NCBI GenBank assembly: GCA_030141605.1
Contig: JAQGDQ010000269.1
Coordinates: 124,001-188,000 of the forward strand
Source: Tubiluchus corallicola
Taxonomy: Eukaryota > Priapulida > Priapulimorpha > Priapulimorphida > Tubiluchidae
Direction of reading: 5' to 3'
Length of the DNA stretch: 64,000 nt
In this document: positions 1 to 12,888 of the stretch, piece by piece
Layout: each line of letters opens with the position of its first letter
Numbering within the stretch: position 1 is the stretch's first letter
The notes under the pieces: model-generated
What the model was told of the DNA's origin: nothing
What the model saw: only the letters and a program-made list of their open reading frames with translations
The model's database searches: none
Position numbers and translations under genes: made by a program

Positions 1-3000
1 CTTATCATCTCTAACAGACGGACAAATGAAGAGACAGTTTAAGAAGATTGTTGCTGTAGGATACGCTGCACTGCCTGATGACGAAGTCAAACAGGTTAGC
101 ATTTGCAAGCGGGAAGGTACTAGTTCAACGTGACTTCGTCGAACGACGTGCTGTATACTTTTTCAAACGTGCAAAACATGATAATAATAATCACTACATT
201 ATCATTAACTAATAAACTTTATCATCAATAGTAATGATATTAGTTCTGCAAAATAGTGCATTCAATTCTAATTACAGATTTCTAATTCATTTGTAAACAG
301 AGAAGCTCCACTAACGTACTATTATGTGTGTTAGTCAATGTAATATATTATAGGCTTTACATTTTGCCATATGTGTTTATTAAAATATTATGTCTACCTG
401 CAAAATAGATGAAAAATTATTGTAGTTACTATATCTCAAAATCAGATGTCAATTTAAAAATAAATAACTTCATTTGCGTAATATTATAATCTAAATCTTA
501 TGTGTGTACAAAATACGGCAACAAAAATTAAAATTAACCAAATGTACTGGTTTACATTTAGTTGTTATTGATTTCTGATTAAAACTAATTCTGCATTACC
601 TTCAATAAACCTACGTAGTAATTAAATTATTTTTCACAAGTGGTTTATCTACTGTAGATTCATCCGTTCATTATCATCATTCATTACTGTCGAGTTCATC
701 ATCTAATGTACGTAATGAACCAGGAGAATGATTAGTCTTTCTAAAAACTAAAGAATTTCTGTTAAATTTTCTGTGTTAGTTTCTTTGTTCAAATAGTAAA
801 AACTTCTCAGATTGATCTACTTTGCATTTTTATACTATGATGTAAATGTGTTGTTTTTCAGTTAAACACTGTACTGGGTAATATGTCAGTACGGTACAGT
901 ACAGGTAAAATATGTGAATATGGAAAGATGTGTTCACCTGACAGTGATGAGAACAAAATTCCTCTCAGTCCAGGTAAGAATATTACATACCTTTTTAAGA
1001 AGAAAACTTCTTCTTAAAGTTTTCACTATAGTTGTTACCTATTAATTAAATAGTATTAACATTCTTGAATGAAAACAGGTTGATTTTTCATATGGTACCC
1101 CATTTTGAAATATGGTAACAAGTATGCATTTTAAGGCTTATAATAATTACAAAGCTTTTTGCATAATTAAATAATAAGTTAAAATCTTAATTAACAGCAG
1201 GTGAACCCAACTAGTGATGGCATCACAACTGAACATAGTATTTAATAGCACAAACATTCCATGAGCGTATTGCACGTGTTTGCAAAAGCGAAAATTGAAT
1301 CATAGTGCTACTGTATAACAGTCAGTGTGACAAAAATTCAAATTTCAAGTTTACATCTGTGCTCACTCATGAGCTTTTGAATGTGCGCACTGTATCACAA
1401 CTGAACTGAGGGGCACAGCTCCTGGTTTTTGTGCAATGCGTTTCCAAGATTTGGACACTAGTGCCCATCTAACTGGACATGACGAAATGCATGTCACTGC
1501 AAAGAACTAGCCACGTGAAATTACCATTCTATGGTAATATATTCTTTCACTATAAAAAATAGTATATTCCTTTTCAATATTTTATAGGATTGATTGTTTT
1601 GAGCTATAATTTAAGTTGGGTTTTCTTTAATAGTGGCTTGACCATATTAGTGTCAGTATTGAAAATATTTGGTTTCAGTTCCCCGTGGAGATGCAAAGTT
1701 TTTTAGACTCTAATTTCGCCGTGCTTTCTCTGTTTATATGATTGATTTTGTGCATTATTTTGATACAAAATGAATTGCAATTCCCCATAGGATAGACTTA
1801 TATTGGCTAGTAGTGTAAATTTCTGACTGGTGAAAGTCAGAATACCTCTGTGGTCTAACAATTAGCACATCTGTCTGAAAAGCAGAAGGCCCTTGGTTCA
1901 AGTCTCAGTGGAGGTGCAAAAACTTTCAGACTTCAATTTAATATTGTTTTCTTATATTTATTTGATTGCATGCAGCCAAGTTGAATAGCTGAATGTTCAC
2001 AACATGGGCCTAAATTATTGAAGAAGCAAAGCTGAATCTGGTTAGTAGATGGATATGTGACTGCCTGGAGAGTGGCTTCTGGATAATTATAGTCCCGATG
2101 CTGCTGCTTCCACCTATACATGTCATTGAGAGAAGAGAAAGCACCTGAACATGACTTTGACTCTTCTTTCTTTTCGTCTTTCTTCAGTAAGATAGATAAT
2201 CAAGGACATTGCAAATGAAACTGCCCAAAATCTTTTTTCTGCCAATCGCTCATGCATTTGCTGACCAGGTCGCTACACTATGGTCAAACAAAAACAGTCA
2301 TGTCTAAAACTACTATTACATTGCAGACGTAACGCGGATCTTTGCTAAATCTCGTGACTACGACGAGTTGTTACATTACTGGCAGGGATGGCATGACAAC
2401 GTCGGGGCTTCGATGAAGAAAGATTTTGCAGAATATGTTCGTCTCAGTAACAAAGCTGCTGTGTTGGATGGTGTGTTGCCTTGTTTTTTGGTACAAAAAT
2501 TGTACAAAATTTCTTTGTGGGTTGTCGTGTCAATTTTTCACTTAAAAATACTATGCTAAGAATGTAGACTGAAAGAGTGTAACTGTACCTGCAAGTGAAA
2601 CTTCTAGAATGCAAAAATGTGGACAAATCTATTACTACTTTTCAGGTTTTGAAAATTATGGTGAATACTGGAGGCGTGATTACGAATCTGAAACATTTGT
2701 CGATGATGTTGCTAAGTTAATGGATAATTTGATGCCTCTGTATCAGCGTTTGCACACGTATATGAGGTACAAGCTAGGGACGGTATACGGTGTGAGATAT
2801 GTGAATCAAAAGGGTCCAATTGCTGCACATTTGTTAGGTAAGCCATAAGATGCATCATTCACAGTAGCCATGTTGCTTTCAGTTTGATAACATTAGTTGT
2901 GTTGCAAGTTTCAGTAGCATAAAATCATTTTATTTGTTATAGAAATATATGCATTCCTGTCGTTGAACTTTTAGTAAGGCAGTAAACATTGTCGTTATGG

Positions 3001-6000
3001 GGCCATTCTGGGCCATTACTGGCATTTAGGCATGTACGTTATTGGCTCAGTACAGGCAAGCCAAAACTGGTAATCGGGCCAGTAACTTGCTTGTACAGCG
3101 CCTGAACTGTTTGCACACTGACATGTTACTGGCTTAATTCTGGCAGTCAGTGCTAGCCCAGCATGGAACCGGTTACTGTGCCAGAATTGGCTGTATTAAG
3201 ACCCGATTCAGGCAACCTAATTAAACCCTTATTGGGACTGCATAGTAATTGTTTTCATTTCTAGCTGTATTCTTTTTTCAAATCAGGAATTATACACACG
3301 AAAACAAATGTACACAGTAATACATAATCAAGACATGTAATCTGACAAGCAATATATAAAACAAGAGATATATATTAGTCTGAAAGACTGGCGCAATACA
3401 GAGTAAAAAGTACAAATTTAATACATTATTATAAGGCTACTAGCAAAGGCCCCGCAAAAGATTTTGCGTAAAAAACCACGTATAATCAATAATACGCGAA
3501 CATCCTACACAGTCCTCATTTATAACACAAAGCCCGTAAAGCCCGTAACATCCTGCCTACTTACCTAACGCAAAGCCTGTAGCCCGTAACATCATGCCTA
3601 CTGTATGTCTGTTTATCTAACACAGAGCAGCTTTTTGCTGAATTAAAGTTATAGAGTACAATGGATAACGTCAGCACAATGGAATTCGGTCTGCAGTTTT
3701 CTAAGGCGAAAATTGTCGAAATTTGCGGAAAATAGAACACGAATTAACTCATCGATACTCCTCTCGGTGGACCTGCCCTAACATATAGCCCACATCATCG
3801 TGTAGCTCTGTCCTTCCTCTTTGTAAAGAGCCCCATATCTCTTTCCTAGAGTCCCACCGGGCGACGCTAGAACGTTTTTCCCGCATGCTGTTTGGTCAAA
3901 ATTTCGAAAAAATCGCGAGTTGGGTCCGGGAAAACGCCCGTTGCGGGGCGCCCTGGCCCTCTCGGGAATTCTAAATATACCTACTACACCCACCGCTGAA
4001 CGGGCTATCTATCCATACCCAGGACCACCCTCGGCCCATTCCCGTTCTCTACATCTCCACCGTATAACTTTTGCAATTTTTTGCAAAAAACGGTCGAAAA
4101 AGGGGCATTTTTGGAGGTTTTTCGCCCCCCCCCCCCGATTCTAAAAATAAACCATCAATGGCACGACACTAGATCGAGACCTTTCGTTTGATGTATAGAT
4201 CGCCGCAAATGGTGCCCTCGTCCGGGCTGTAGCCTCGAATCTTATATATATATAAATATACCAAGAATATTATATAAGGTTATTTCAATATTATAAAAAA
4301 GTTGTGTATTGTCTAAAATTGTTGTAATGATAATATAGTAAAATTAAATTAAAAAATAGGCCTAAAAACATTTATGGACTAAAAAAGGCTGGATCTGTCC
4401 ACGCAGGTTTATTTTCTGCATTGCAAAGCTGCTACAGTGACAAAAAGCCAAATACATTGAAAATGAACTGCTTTTCTATTTATTGCCAATTGAAGTGTGG
4501 TATAATTATATCATCCATTTTGTACTATTTCGAACATCGCTTTTGCTCTATTTATGCACATCTTATGCATATTTTAGTTCGCCCAAAGTTGCTTTGTGAA
4601 TTCTAATGTATGAAAGTATGGCTACATTTTTCTCTTGCTTAAAAAATTATGATTGCTTTTAGGAAACATGTGGGCGCAACAGTGGAGTAACCTTCTTGAC
4701 TTAGTGGAGCCATTTCCTGGAGCACAGACTGTGGATGTAACAAATGAAATGGTAGCACAGGTTTGTAGACTACAGAGTCTGAAATTGTTCACGACGTGCT
4801 AACTTCTACTGTTACACAAATTATTAACCTCCCTCGGTATCTTTTTATTGTTCTAAATAATCCATTGCATCTTTCTTCTGAAAAACAGTGATACCACATC
4901 ACTGATATCGTCACAAGATGTCTAGTTTCTTATGTTCTAGCCAGAGTCTATGAAAGGTCGTGCAGCTTGAATTTCATCGGGACAGTATTACACAAGTAAT
5001 AAAGTTACACTAAAAATTATAAATTTTATGAACTTGTAACTTCTGTTATACTTGTGTCAGTAACAATCAAAATTTTCTTTGACATCATTTGTGTCACTGT
5101 ATATAGAAATCATTTCCTGAGTAGGGTCTTCGAAGGCGGAGAGGCCCCACAATGTTCAGTGCTGCAACAGCTCTCCTTTTGGGTACTTTGTTTCCAGCAA
5201 AATCGGTTTACTGAAAGTTGTATAAAATTTTGCACACTTTTAAAGGGATACACAGCTCAGAAGATGTTTAACATTTCTGAGGATTTCTTTACATCTCTTG
5301 GTCTCATTGAAATGCCGCAAGAATTCTGGGAAGAGACTATGATGGTAAAACCGGATAACAGGAAAGTGGTCTGTCATGCGTCAGCTTATGACTTTTATAA
5401 TCGTAAAGACTTTAGGTGAGATCAATAATACCTGTTACCTGCATGCTAGAAATACTGCGATCACAGAAATAATTTGATCTCAGATTACCTTATTCGTCTT
5501 ACCGGATATTATGTACTCCTAGACTGTGGCTTCTATGCCAATTCACCGCCCCACATGCAAACAACACTAGTTGTTATGACGATGGTGGGACTAGGTCAGA
5601 CTAGGTTAGCCTGAAAGAAGTGAAAGAAGCAGAATTGCAAGAAAAAAACGAAGCTTGTCATCTTTCAAATGAAGATTGCTAAGAAAACCAGAGGCGTAGC
5701 AAGGGGGGCGAGAGGGTGCAAAATTTTTCTAGAGTTTAATGACTATTAATTATTAATCACTAATCCGACATTAACAATTAATAATAGTTTTCAAACTGTA
5801 GCAAAATTGCCTAGTCTGAGCTCATGGCAGCCTACTTAATTACTACGTACAGGTTAGAAAAAAGTTAATGTTGTTACTCACTGGCATGTGTATACAAGGT
5901 GACCCGTGGCTTAGCAGATTAATAATTTTGAGAGAAACGGTGGCATCATTCTCGAAAGGCAATTGTATTATTATGAAGTGTTCTGTATCTTTCATAACCT

Positions 6001-9000
6001 CTGCATGCTTTAATGCTGGAGCTAAATGTTTAATGTCTGTCCTGTTTCCTAACTACTTTTCTAGACCTAGACTAGGGATAGAGTTATTCTGATGCACTAC
6101 TGTATATCAAACTGTTAGAAAAAATATCAGATTCTTAGAAAAAATTTGTTTATCTCATTGTGTCAAAAAAGGAAAGTGTGGTTCAGGGATGCAAGAAAAC
6201 AATGTGTGGCTTCACGTCCAAAACCAATGAGCAACAACACATAAAGGTTGGGGTACCAGATAGAATTTTTTTGCCCCCAGGCACCGCAAGCGCTTGCTAC
6301 GCCACTGAACAAAACTACGGTGCAGTGATAGATCTCGATTCAAAAAAGCTACACGTGATTGCATTTGCTGCCTAATTACCGTATTTTCCCATGTATAAGA
6401 GACCCTTGTGTATAAGAGACCCCTTCAATTTTTAGGCAAAAATTCTGGAAAAAAGTTTTTTGGTAATGAATAACTTTATTCATCATAGAAATCATTAAAT
6501 TCCTCATCACTCTCATCAAAAATATCAACTGGAGTCAGACCTTCAGCAATTCCAGCCAGTTCATCATCAGAGGAGTCACTCTGCTCAAAAATGGTATTGT
6601 CCTCTTTTGACATTTAAAAAAATAATAACTTACCCGGTACATTAATTTTATCATTAGAATTTAGCCATGGAGAAGATTTATTGAAAGGAAACTATTATTA
6701 TTCGAAATAAAACAGTTGTACAGCACTTATTTCTTTAAAATCATTAGTGTCACAATTTATGCATCTTATTGAAAAGACTTACTCCCATGTATAAGAGACC
6801 CCCTATTTTTAAAGTGAAAATTCTGAGCAAAAAAGGGTCTCTTATACACGGGAAAATACGGTACACTAATCATTAACTACTAATTATTAATCTATTAGCA
6901 TACAAACTCAGAACTGACAGCAGCAAAGGCAACACATTCCTATTACAACAAGTCTATGGGGGGAGGACTTTTAAGGTTGCCGACAATGAACTTTATTTAC
7001 TTCCATTCACTATCAATAGGTGGCATGGTGTATACAATTGTTATCTCTTGTTATCCCACAGATAATAAGGCAAACAGATCCACAAGTAGATTTATATTAC
7101 GATGAACATTACAGGTTGCAAACTATTCATGGCGCATTACAGGTCGACGATGCACACATTATTCTTGCGCAGATTAAGTAGATCTTTTATCAGTGTGTCA
7201 GACAAGTCATGCATATCTGTGACACATATATCATTGAAGGTAGTTGATTTTGTTTGGGAAGCCTGCTTTCCATTTTCTCTAGCCGTTGCTACTATGCACA
7301 ATAACAAATAGATTGTACTGTAGTATAAAGATTGTTCATGTTATTTGCATGTTTGTAGGATTAAGCAATGTACAGAGATTACTCATCGTTGGTTGACAAC
7401 AACTCATCATGAAATGGGGCATGTGGAATATTATCTCCAGTACAAGGATCAGCCTGTTAAATTCCGTCGTGGAGCAAATCCAGGATTCCACGAAGCTATT
7501 GGAGATCTAATGTCTCTTTCTGTTGATACACCCAAGCATCTTCATTTACTGGGTTTATTGCATGAACTGGAGGATAATTATGGTAAAAATTTCATTTGAA
7601 ATAATTTGTTATACAGTGAGGTTAAGATTTGCGACAAAAATTCAGTGGTTAAAAGATCATCCATCTATTTAAATATGCCATGATAATTGCGAGTTTACTT
7701 AGCAAGGCATGAAAGTAGTAAGGCAATAGCTATAAGATCAATTCTAAAACGGGAACATTTTTTATTCAGTTCATTTTTCAGACAGCAATTTTTGGGAAAT
7801 ATACGGCTGCCATATGACATTACTGGTCCACACCGATCTTCTAGTTGTAGCTGCAAAAGCATAGTTCATTGTTTATGAGTACTAATTCTTCTCAAAAGCA
7901 GGGATTAGTGATAATGATACTAAGTCTTGGTTGGTTGTGATTTTTTGCAGTTGCTGAATGCTTGTGCACTTTGATCTTAAAAAAATATGCAAAATAACCA
8001 GTTTAAATGGAGTTACATGTATATACTAGGGGTGAGCATCGAACGCTCGAATTGGATTTGAACGAGTTTTTTTAGTTCGAACTCGATTCGAATCCAAAAC
8101 TATAGATTCAAATAATTCAGCACTTCAGTCACATATGTTCCTGATCATTAAACGATTGAAACATCATGCAATTAGCATAATTTAGTTGTGATTTCTGTGC
8201 ACAACTTTAAACAAATTACTAGTCGTTTTATTGCAGAACAAAATCAAGTAATATGCATGATCTTTGTAAGACTATTTTTACTGGTGGTTCGAAAATCGTT
8301 TAATCTCAATTCTAATTCGGTTCGAATTCGAAACACTGAAGTTCGGTTCGATTCTAATTCGAAAGTCACAAATTTGGTTCGATTCGAATTCGCTTTTTGG
8401 TAGAGAATGCTCACCCCTAGTATATACACAAATTCTGTGCAAAGTATACACTGTTGCATACTGCTTTTTCTTGTCTATGGCATGGTATACGACAAGGATC
8501 CACTCAAGGACCATTGCTTTTTCTTATCTACATTAATGACCTTGCTTTTGTTACTAATTTCAATTGGCGTTGTTCCTGGCATTCTTGAATTTATTCACTT
8601 TACAACATTGTGCTAATGAAGAGCCAAAAAGAAGTGATAACTGGATGACAGCAAACAAATTGTCATTTAACAACTCCAAAATGAAAGAATATTATATTAT
8701 TGAGCAGCAAATTTTTACAGGAGGTCTCTTTACTTGTGATCCTAAAATGTACTGTGTCCATAACGTCATGTGCTACACTGAAATAACTGGAAATCAAAGC
8801 CCCTATGTGATGGACGGTTATTACCAGGTACTGAAGGGCCTCATAGTTTCTTGTCAAGTACAGCCAGTTCTTGACTTATGATCACATTCGGTTCCAACTT
8901 TGTATCCCTTCACTTGTTATTTTTCCTGGTCATTTGGTTGTCACTAAACCACTGCCAGAAAGTTTAATTTCATTACTACATTTTTCATTTACAGAGGCTG

Positions 9001-12000
9001 ATATGAACTTCTTGATGAGAATGGCATTAAATAAAATAGCATTTTTACCATTTGGTTATCTCATCGATCAATGGCGCTGGAGCGTGTTTGAAGGCAAAAC
9101 CGGAAGTGAACAATACAACGAAAAATGGTGGGACCTTAGGTATGTGCATTTTTACGAAGTTAACAATCGGCATTAATCACTGCATTTTATGTAGCTCCTA
9201 TAAACAAATATGCTTGAATGTTACTAGTGTACTGTTATATATTTACATGGCTGTTCTGAGGATTAAAACTACAAATACTTCACTGTAACTCCTGTTAGGA
9301 TTTACTAAACTTCTTGTATAAATTGCCCAAAAATTCCGCAATTATGTACAAACATTTGAACCATCTACAAAAATTCTCAGTAAATTCTTGTTTTCTACAA
9401 GGTTCTGTAAGTATGTTGACAAGTCTAACAAGTGAACAGTGCTTTTTCATCAAAGAACCTTACGTTACTGTACTTGCCACAGTACGCTAACGTCCTTAAA
9501 AATAATGCATCATATCGTTATTATTATTTACATAAATGGGCTAAACAGTTCCCCATGCTCAAAAAAATAGTTAGTGAAGTGAATTAAGAATAAGGTTAGA
9601 ATTAGGTTTACGGTTAGGGTGGGGTTGTGGTTAGGATTAGTGTTGGTTAGGGGTAGGGCTAGGGTCAGGGTTATGGTATTTATATTGTAAACTCCTTCCC
9701 ATAAAAAGATTTATATTGAATAATTAGCTACACCATAATTATTCATCAAATTTAAATAGCTAATATGTTATTTTTATGTTGTTTTACTTACAAAAAAGTT
9801 ACTAAACCTATTTTCTTCTAGAATACCAGCATATAAAATTGTCAGGTGTACAAAATTTCAAATATACTATCCCAAATATTTGGACATTCATTTAAAAAAT
9901 ACTTTACTTGTTTAAAAAAATTTGACACGGAATTTCTGAATGCATGAATTATAATCAAACTACAATAATAACTACCGTATGCTGTAGTTGTAACTGCAAA
10001 TTGTGACAAAACAATTAACGTACCATTTTCATATTAGTCACTATTGCCATTGATATGATCAATTACTTGTATGCCATTTGAATCAGGTCTAATAATTATA
10101 GGGATTTTTGAATAATTTTCTTTAGATGCAACCTTCAAGGAGTACAAAGTGCATTCAGAAGAACAGAAGGACACTTCGATCCTGGAGCTAAATACCATGT
10201 GCCTAATAATGTGCCATACATACGGTATGTTTGTGCCTCTGTCTTGAAGCTAAATGCCATGTGTGTGTTCACATTATACTAATTTCTTAAAATAAATAAA
10301 AACGATATCTGTATTATTTCTAGAAATAATAAGAATGATATTTAGTGATTTCATTCATATTGCTTTTCTCGGGTCTGCTTTTTTGTGGAATTTTTTAGCC
10401 AGCACTGTATTGTTTTCCATATGCCTTGTATTGTTTCCTCCCTTCCCTTTCTTCTTCCTATCCCTAATCTTACTAATTTTCTATTCCATCATGTTTACTA
10501 ACTTTAACCTTTCTTTCATTCACTCATTCCGGCCACCTTAACAAGCCAAGCTTTCAAGGTGTCATACAGTCACTGTTTTACTTGGTTAGTTTGACTTCAT
10601 CAATGTTTTTTTATCTAAACTGGTTTTTTAATCATATTGTACGTTGATGTATTGTACTTGTGTTGCTGGAGTGAAATAAATTGATTTGATTTTACATTCT
10701 GAAAAATGAATATCATGCATTATAATATCAATGTTAGCTCTGTTTCTCATTCTTAGTGATTGTTGGACAGTTCAAGTATTATTTATTCTGTTGGATCTGC
10801 TACTTCCTTTGTTTGTTTTTCTCTATTTTTCTTTTTCCTAACTCAGTCTGTCAAGTGATAACTGCAGTGTTTAAGGTTACGTTTTTTTACTTAATTTACT
10901 AATATTTCTTCCTAAACTGCTGATACAATATAGAAAAAGCATATTATTGGTAGTCTGTTTCATATAATACTTAACTGATAGTCGTAGATGTCATAGTGTA
11001 AATGATATTTTGAACAATGTTAACTTTTCCGTTTTGTAATGTTTTGATACATTACCACATCATGTGCCACCATCTGAATAACGAGTGAATCACAACGCAG
11101 TAAGTTGCTTCCTTGTAGAATAAGCCCTGGAGAAAATGAGTCGTGCTCTTGTTTTTAGTTATTAGTAAATGTTTTTTTCTAGATATTTTGTGGCTTTTGT
11201 AATTCAGTTTCAATTCCACAAGGCACTGTGTGATGAAGCAGGTCACGTGGGACCATATCACAAATGTGACATCTACAATAGCACGGAAGCAGGAGAGAAG
11301 CTGGCGTAAGTCTTCAATGCTTTAGCCAAGTCAGAGTATAGGATGACGTTTCTTTCTATTGCTTCTCTTAAGCCCTGTTTACACCATGGAAAAGAAACGC
11401 GATTTGTCCTGGACCTGCTTAGTCCCTTTCACACCTTTAAAGGAAAACCAGCCCTCGAACAACAATAAAAACATTTTAATGTACAATTAAAAATGTTGAA
11501 ATCACCACAAAATATATGCGCATAAAATGCCTTGCTTAAAAATGCAAAAGAAATTTAAATATTCCCTATTTCCCGCCAAATGAACATTGCTACCGCCATA
11601 TTTAAAAAAATTACTGTAATCTGGTGCCTGCTGGGCAGAGTGAATGCCATGAAGGCAAGCTGTGGTGAAGGTACATATTGCAAAATTTCTACAGTTCACT
11701 CAGAAGTTTCGTTGTTCTAGCATTGTGTTTAACTGTGTTTATGTAAAAATTAGTCATTGGATCAATGATGACCAAAAACAAAGTGTTAACATAGATTTAA
11801 TCAATAGGATTATACCTTAAAATGTGTAAGTGGTGTACATTTATTACGTAAATAATTAATTAACCGATTTTTGTTGACTTTCAGGTATGCACACAAACTT
11901 GCGAGCATATAGTAGTTGCCGGCCTGGTTACTTAGTTTATAAACGTTGCTCTAAAAATAAAAAAACTATCGCTGAAGCATCTGGCAGAATAAGTATTCAT

Positions 12001-12888
12001 ATTACATAGTAGCTGGATGATGCCAACTGGATGATTGAAGTGATCCCGACTTTCAATTTGTTTTGCTAATTGCTTGAGGCGCTTAGCACAATTTCATTGC
12101 TGAAACTTTCTAACATTTCTCCCAAATATTACAATAAACTCAACTTGCGGACTGACTTGACTTTTGCTTTAATGACTTTGTCCTCTGGATCCCTGTTTAC
12201 ACTACACGTAGACTTGTAGACCGAACCTCTGTCATTAAAAACACAGTGTCACATTCAATGAAAAGTGTTTGATCAGTGTTGGCTTGTGATGGGCATATAT
12301 GTCCTACTAACTGTACGAAATTAGTCCTGGTCCTGGATATGTACATCTCCTATTTCAGATGCAGGAAGTAGTCACTGAATGTCCACACTCACAGTGGTCA
12401 CTTTGGCCGTGTGACTGTTTACATTTAATCTGGATCAAAAACGTCCACAATGGGCAGGCTATTTTTTGCCTTGTGTGAGCTAGGTTTCACATTCTTTATG
12501 TTCTTATATTTAAAATTCTCAAACCAACATATATTTATAAATCTTATAGCTTTAAAAGATAATGCATCGATTTTTAACGATTTGTAAATATTACTGTACA
12601 AAATATTGCTGTTTGTATTTTATGGTAGATATTTCTTATTTGTGCATTTTTTTCAGGGCAGCTCTACGTCTAGGGTCTTCACGTCCCTGGCCGGAAGCAA
12701 TGAAATTGATAGCTGGCCAGGAGGCCATGGATGTGTCTGCCCTCATGGATTACTTTGAGCCACTTACTGAGTGGCTGGACAGGCAAATAGAGCAGCACAG
12801 TCTCACTGTGGGATGGAATTGTTCAGAGACAACGAGCCTTTTCACAGTTCCAGCGATTAATGATGATCGTGAAAAGGTCAAAGGTTAA
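1..12888 (+). CDS. ACE: Angiotensin-converting enzyme-like M2 zinc metallopeptidase, 5'-truncated by window edge
   Basis: Peptidyl-dipeptidase of family M2, normally extracellular, removing C-terminal dipeptides from peptides. Eleven exons give one continuous frame of about 543 residues: 1-94, 862-973, 2327-2470, 2646-2837, 4663-4760, 5246-5415, 7359-7582, 8995-9139, 10126-10224, 11183-11305 and 12657-12888. All visible introns are GT/AG with matching phases. Seen in order: CEYGKMC (first disulfide pair), [27 protein letters not shown], the zinc motif [14 protein letters not shown] (third zinc ligand Glu), [20 protein letters not shown] and [14 protein letters not shown]. The Lys, His, Tyr, Arg and Tyr that bind substrate and chloride in mammalian ACE are present, so the enzyme looks active. 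The frame stops at TAA shortly after the peptidase domain, and no second domain or membrane anchor is seen, so a secreted single-domain form is likely. A further 3' exon via the GTTAAG at the stop cannot be excluded. The signal peptide and N-terminus lie left of the window. Confidence 0.95.
1844..1915 (+). repeat. Degenerate tRNA-like element (tRNA-Phe-like fold, probably SINE-derived)
   Basis: The 72 bases fit canonical tRNA numbering. There is a 7-bp acceptor stem including two G-U pairs, and a 5-bp anticodon stem with loop CTGAAAA (GAA at positions 34-36). The T loop is TTCAAGT. The D stem and T stem each have one mismatch, and the D loop lacks the usual GG. It sits in an ACE intron. A tRNA-derived SINE head or a tRNA pseudogene is likelier than a working tRNA. 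Confidence 0.4.
3430..4230. repeat. GC-rich insertion-like block in ACE intron
   Basis: About 800 bases, much of it clearly richer in G+C than the AT-rich intron around it. It has repeated GCCCGTAA motifs near its start and a run of C at about 4126-4136. Both edges contain GGCTAC-like and GGGC-like motifs in opposite orientation, hinting at imperfect terminal inverted repeats. No convincing protein is encoded. It is probably a transposable element whose family I do not recognise. Confidence 0.4.
5689..6307. mobile_element. hAT-like non-autonomous element, GGCGTAGC ends
   Basis: The left end reads CAGAGGCGTAGCAAG, and the right end, on the opposite strand, CAGTGGCGTAGCAAG. They are flanked by AAGAAAAC and AACAAAAC, an 8-bp target duplication with one mismatch. 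The 8-bp duplication and the CAG(A/T)GGC ends fit hAT transposons. No transposase is recognisable inside. It lies in the intron after ACE exon 5246-5415. Confidence 0.65.
6379..6861. mobile_element. pogo/Tc1-like element, internally deleted copy 1
   Basis: The inverted ends begin CCGTATTTTCCC and are flanked by TA on both sides. Subterminal TATAAGAGACCC repeats occur at both ends. On the minus strand it keeps the tail of an ORF rich in Asp and Glu that ends ...[10 protein letters not shown]-stop, as many pogo-type transposases do. Compared with the copy at 29018-29633, it lacks about 130 internal bases upstream of that tail. Confidence 0.75.
7359..7582 (+). CDS. ACE: ACE catalytic exon with HEMGH zinc-binding motif
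   Basis: This exon carries the zinc site of the peptidase. HHEMGH gives two His ligands and the general-base Glu, and GFHEAIGD about 24 residues later gives the third ligand, a Glu. The following TPKHLH block is also typical of M2 peptidases. It begins after a TTTGTAG acceptor that completes an Arg codon split by the previous exon, and ends at a GTAAAA donor after the first base of a Glu codon. Confidence 0.95.
8027..8419. mobile_element. hAT-like MITE, TAGGGGTGAGCA ends
   Basis: TAGGGGTGAGCA begins the element and its complement TGCTCACCCCTA ends it. An exact 8-bp direct duplication, GTATATAC, flanks it. The interior is full of TTCGAAT-type motifs in both orientations. A more diverged relative lies at about 18794-19172. 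Inserted in an ACE intron. Confidence 0.8.
8470..8720 (+). pseudogene. Degenerate LINE reverse-transcriptase fragment
   Basis: Across shifted frames I can read pieces that resemble [19 protein letters not shown], followed by [15 protein letters not shown]. These match the conserved reverse-transcriptase block of CR1/Jockey-type LINEs and the LxANKLSLNxxKT segment after it. Frameshifts and stops show it is dead. It follows the MITE at 8027-8419 in the same ACE intron. Confidence 0.6.
9590..9680 (+). repeat. Degenerate telomere-like GGTTAGG tract
   Basis: About 90 bases of imperfect GGTTAGG/TTAGGG-like units interrupted by substitutions. It resembles an interstitial telomeric repeat or a simple G-rich satellite. 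It lies in an ACE intron. Confidence 0.55.
10470..10696 (+). repeat. LINE 3' end-like sequence
   Basis: The stretch ends in GAAATAAATTGATTTGATTTT, which resembles the terminal repeat of CR1/L2-like LINEs. A pyrimidine-rich segment precedes it at about 10430-10540. No coding sequence remains. It sits in the ACE intron between exons 10126-10224 and 11183-11305. Confidence 0.4.

Noticed and set aside
1844-1915. Functional tRNA-Phe
   Set aside because: Stem mismatches, no GG in the D loop and an acceptor stem unlike animal tRNA-Phe; kept only as a tRNA-like repeat.
3000-3235. MITE suggested by repeated ACTGGC/GCCAGT words
   Set aside because: The words occur in both orientations, but I could not find consistent ends or a target duplication.
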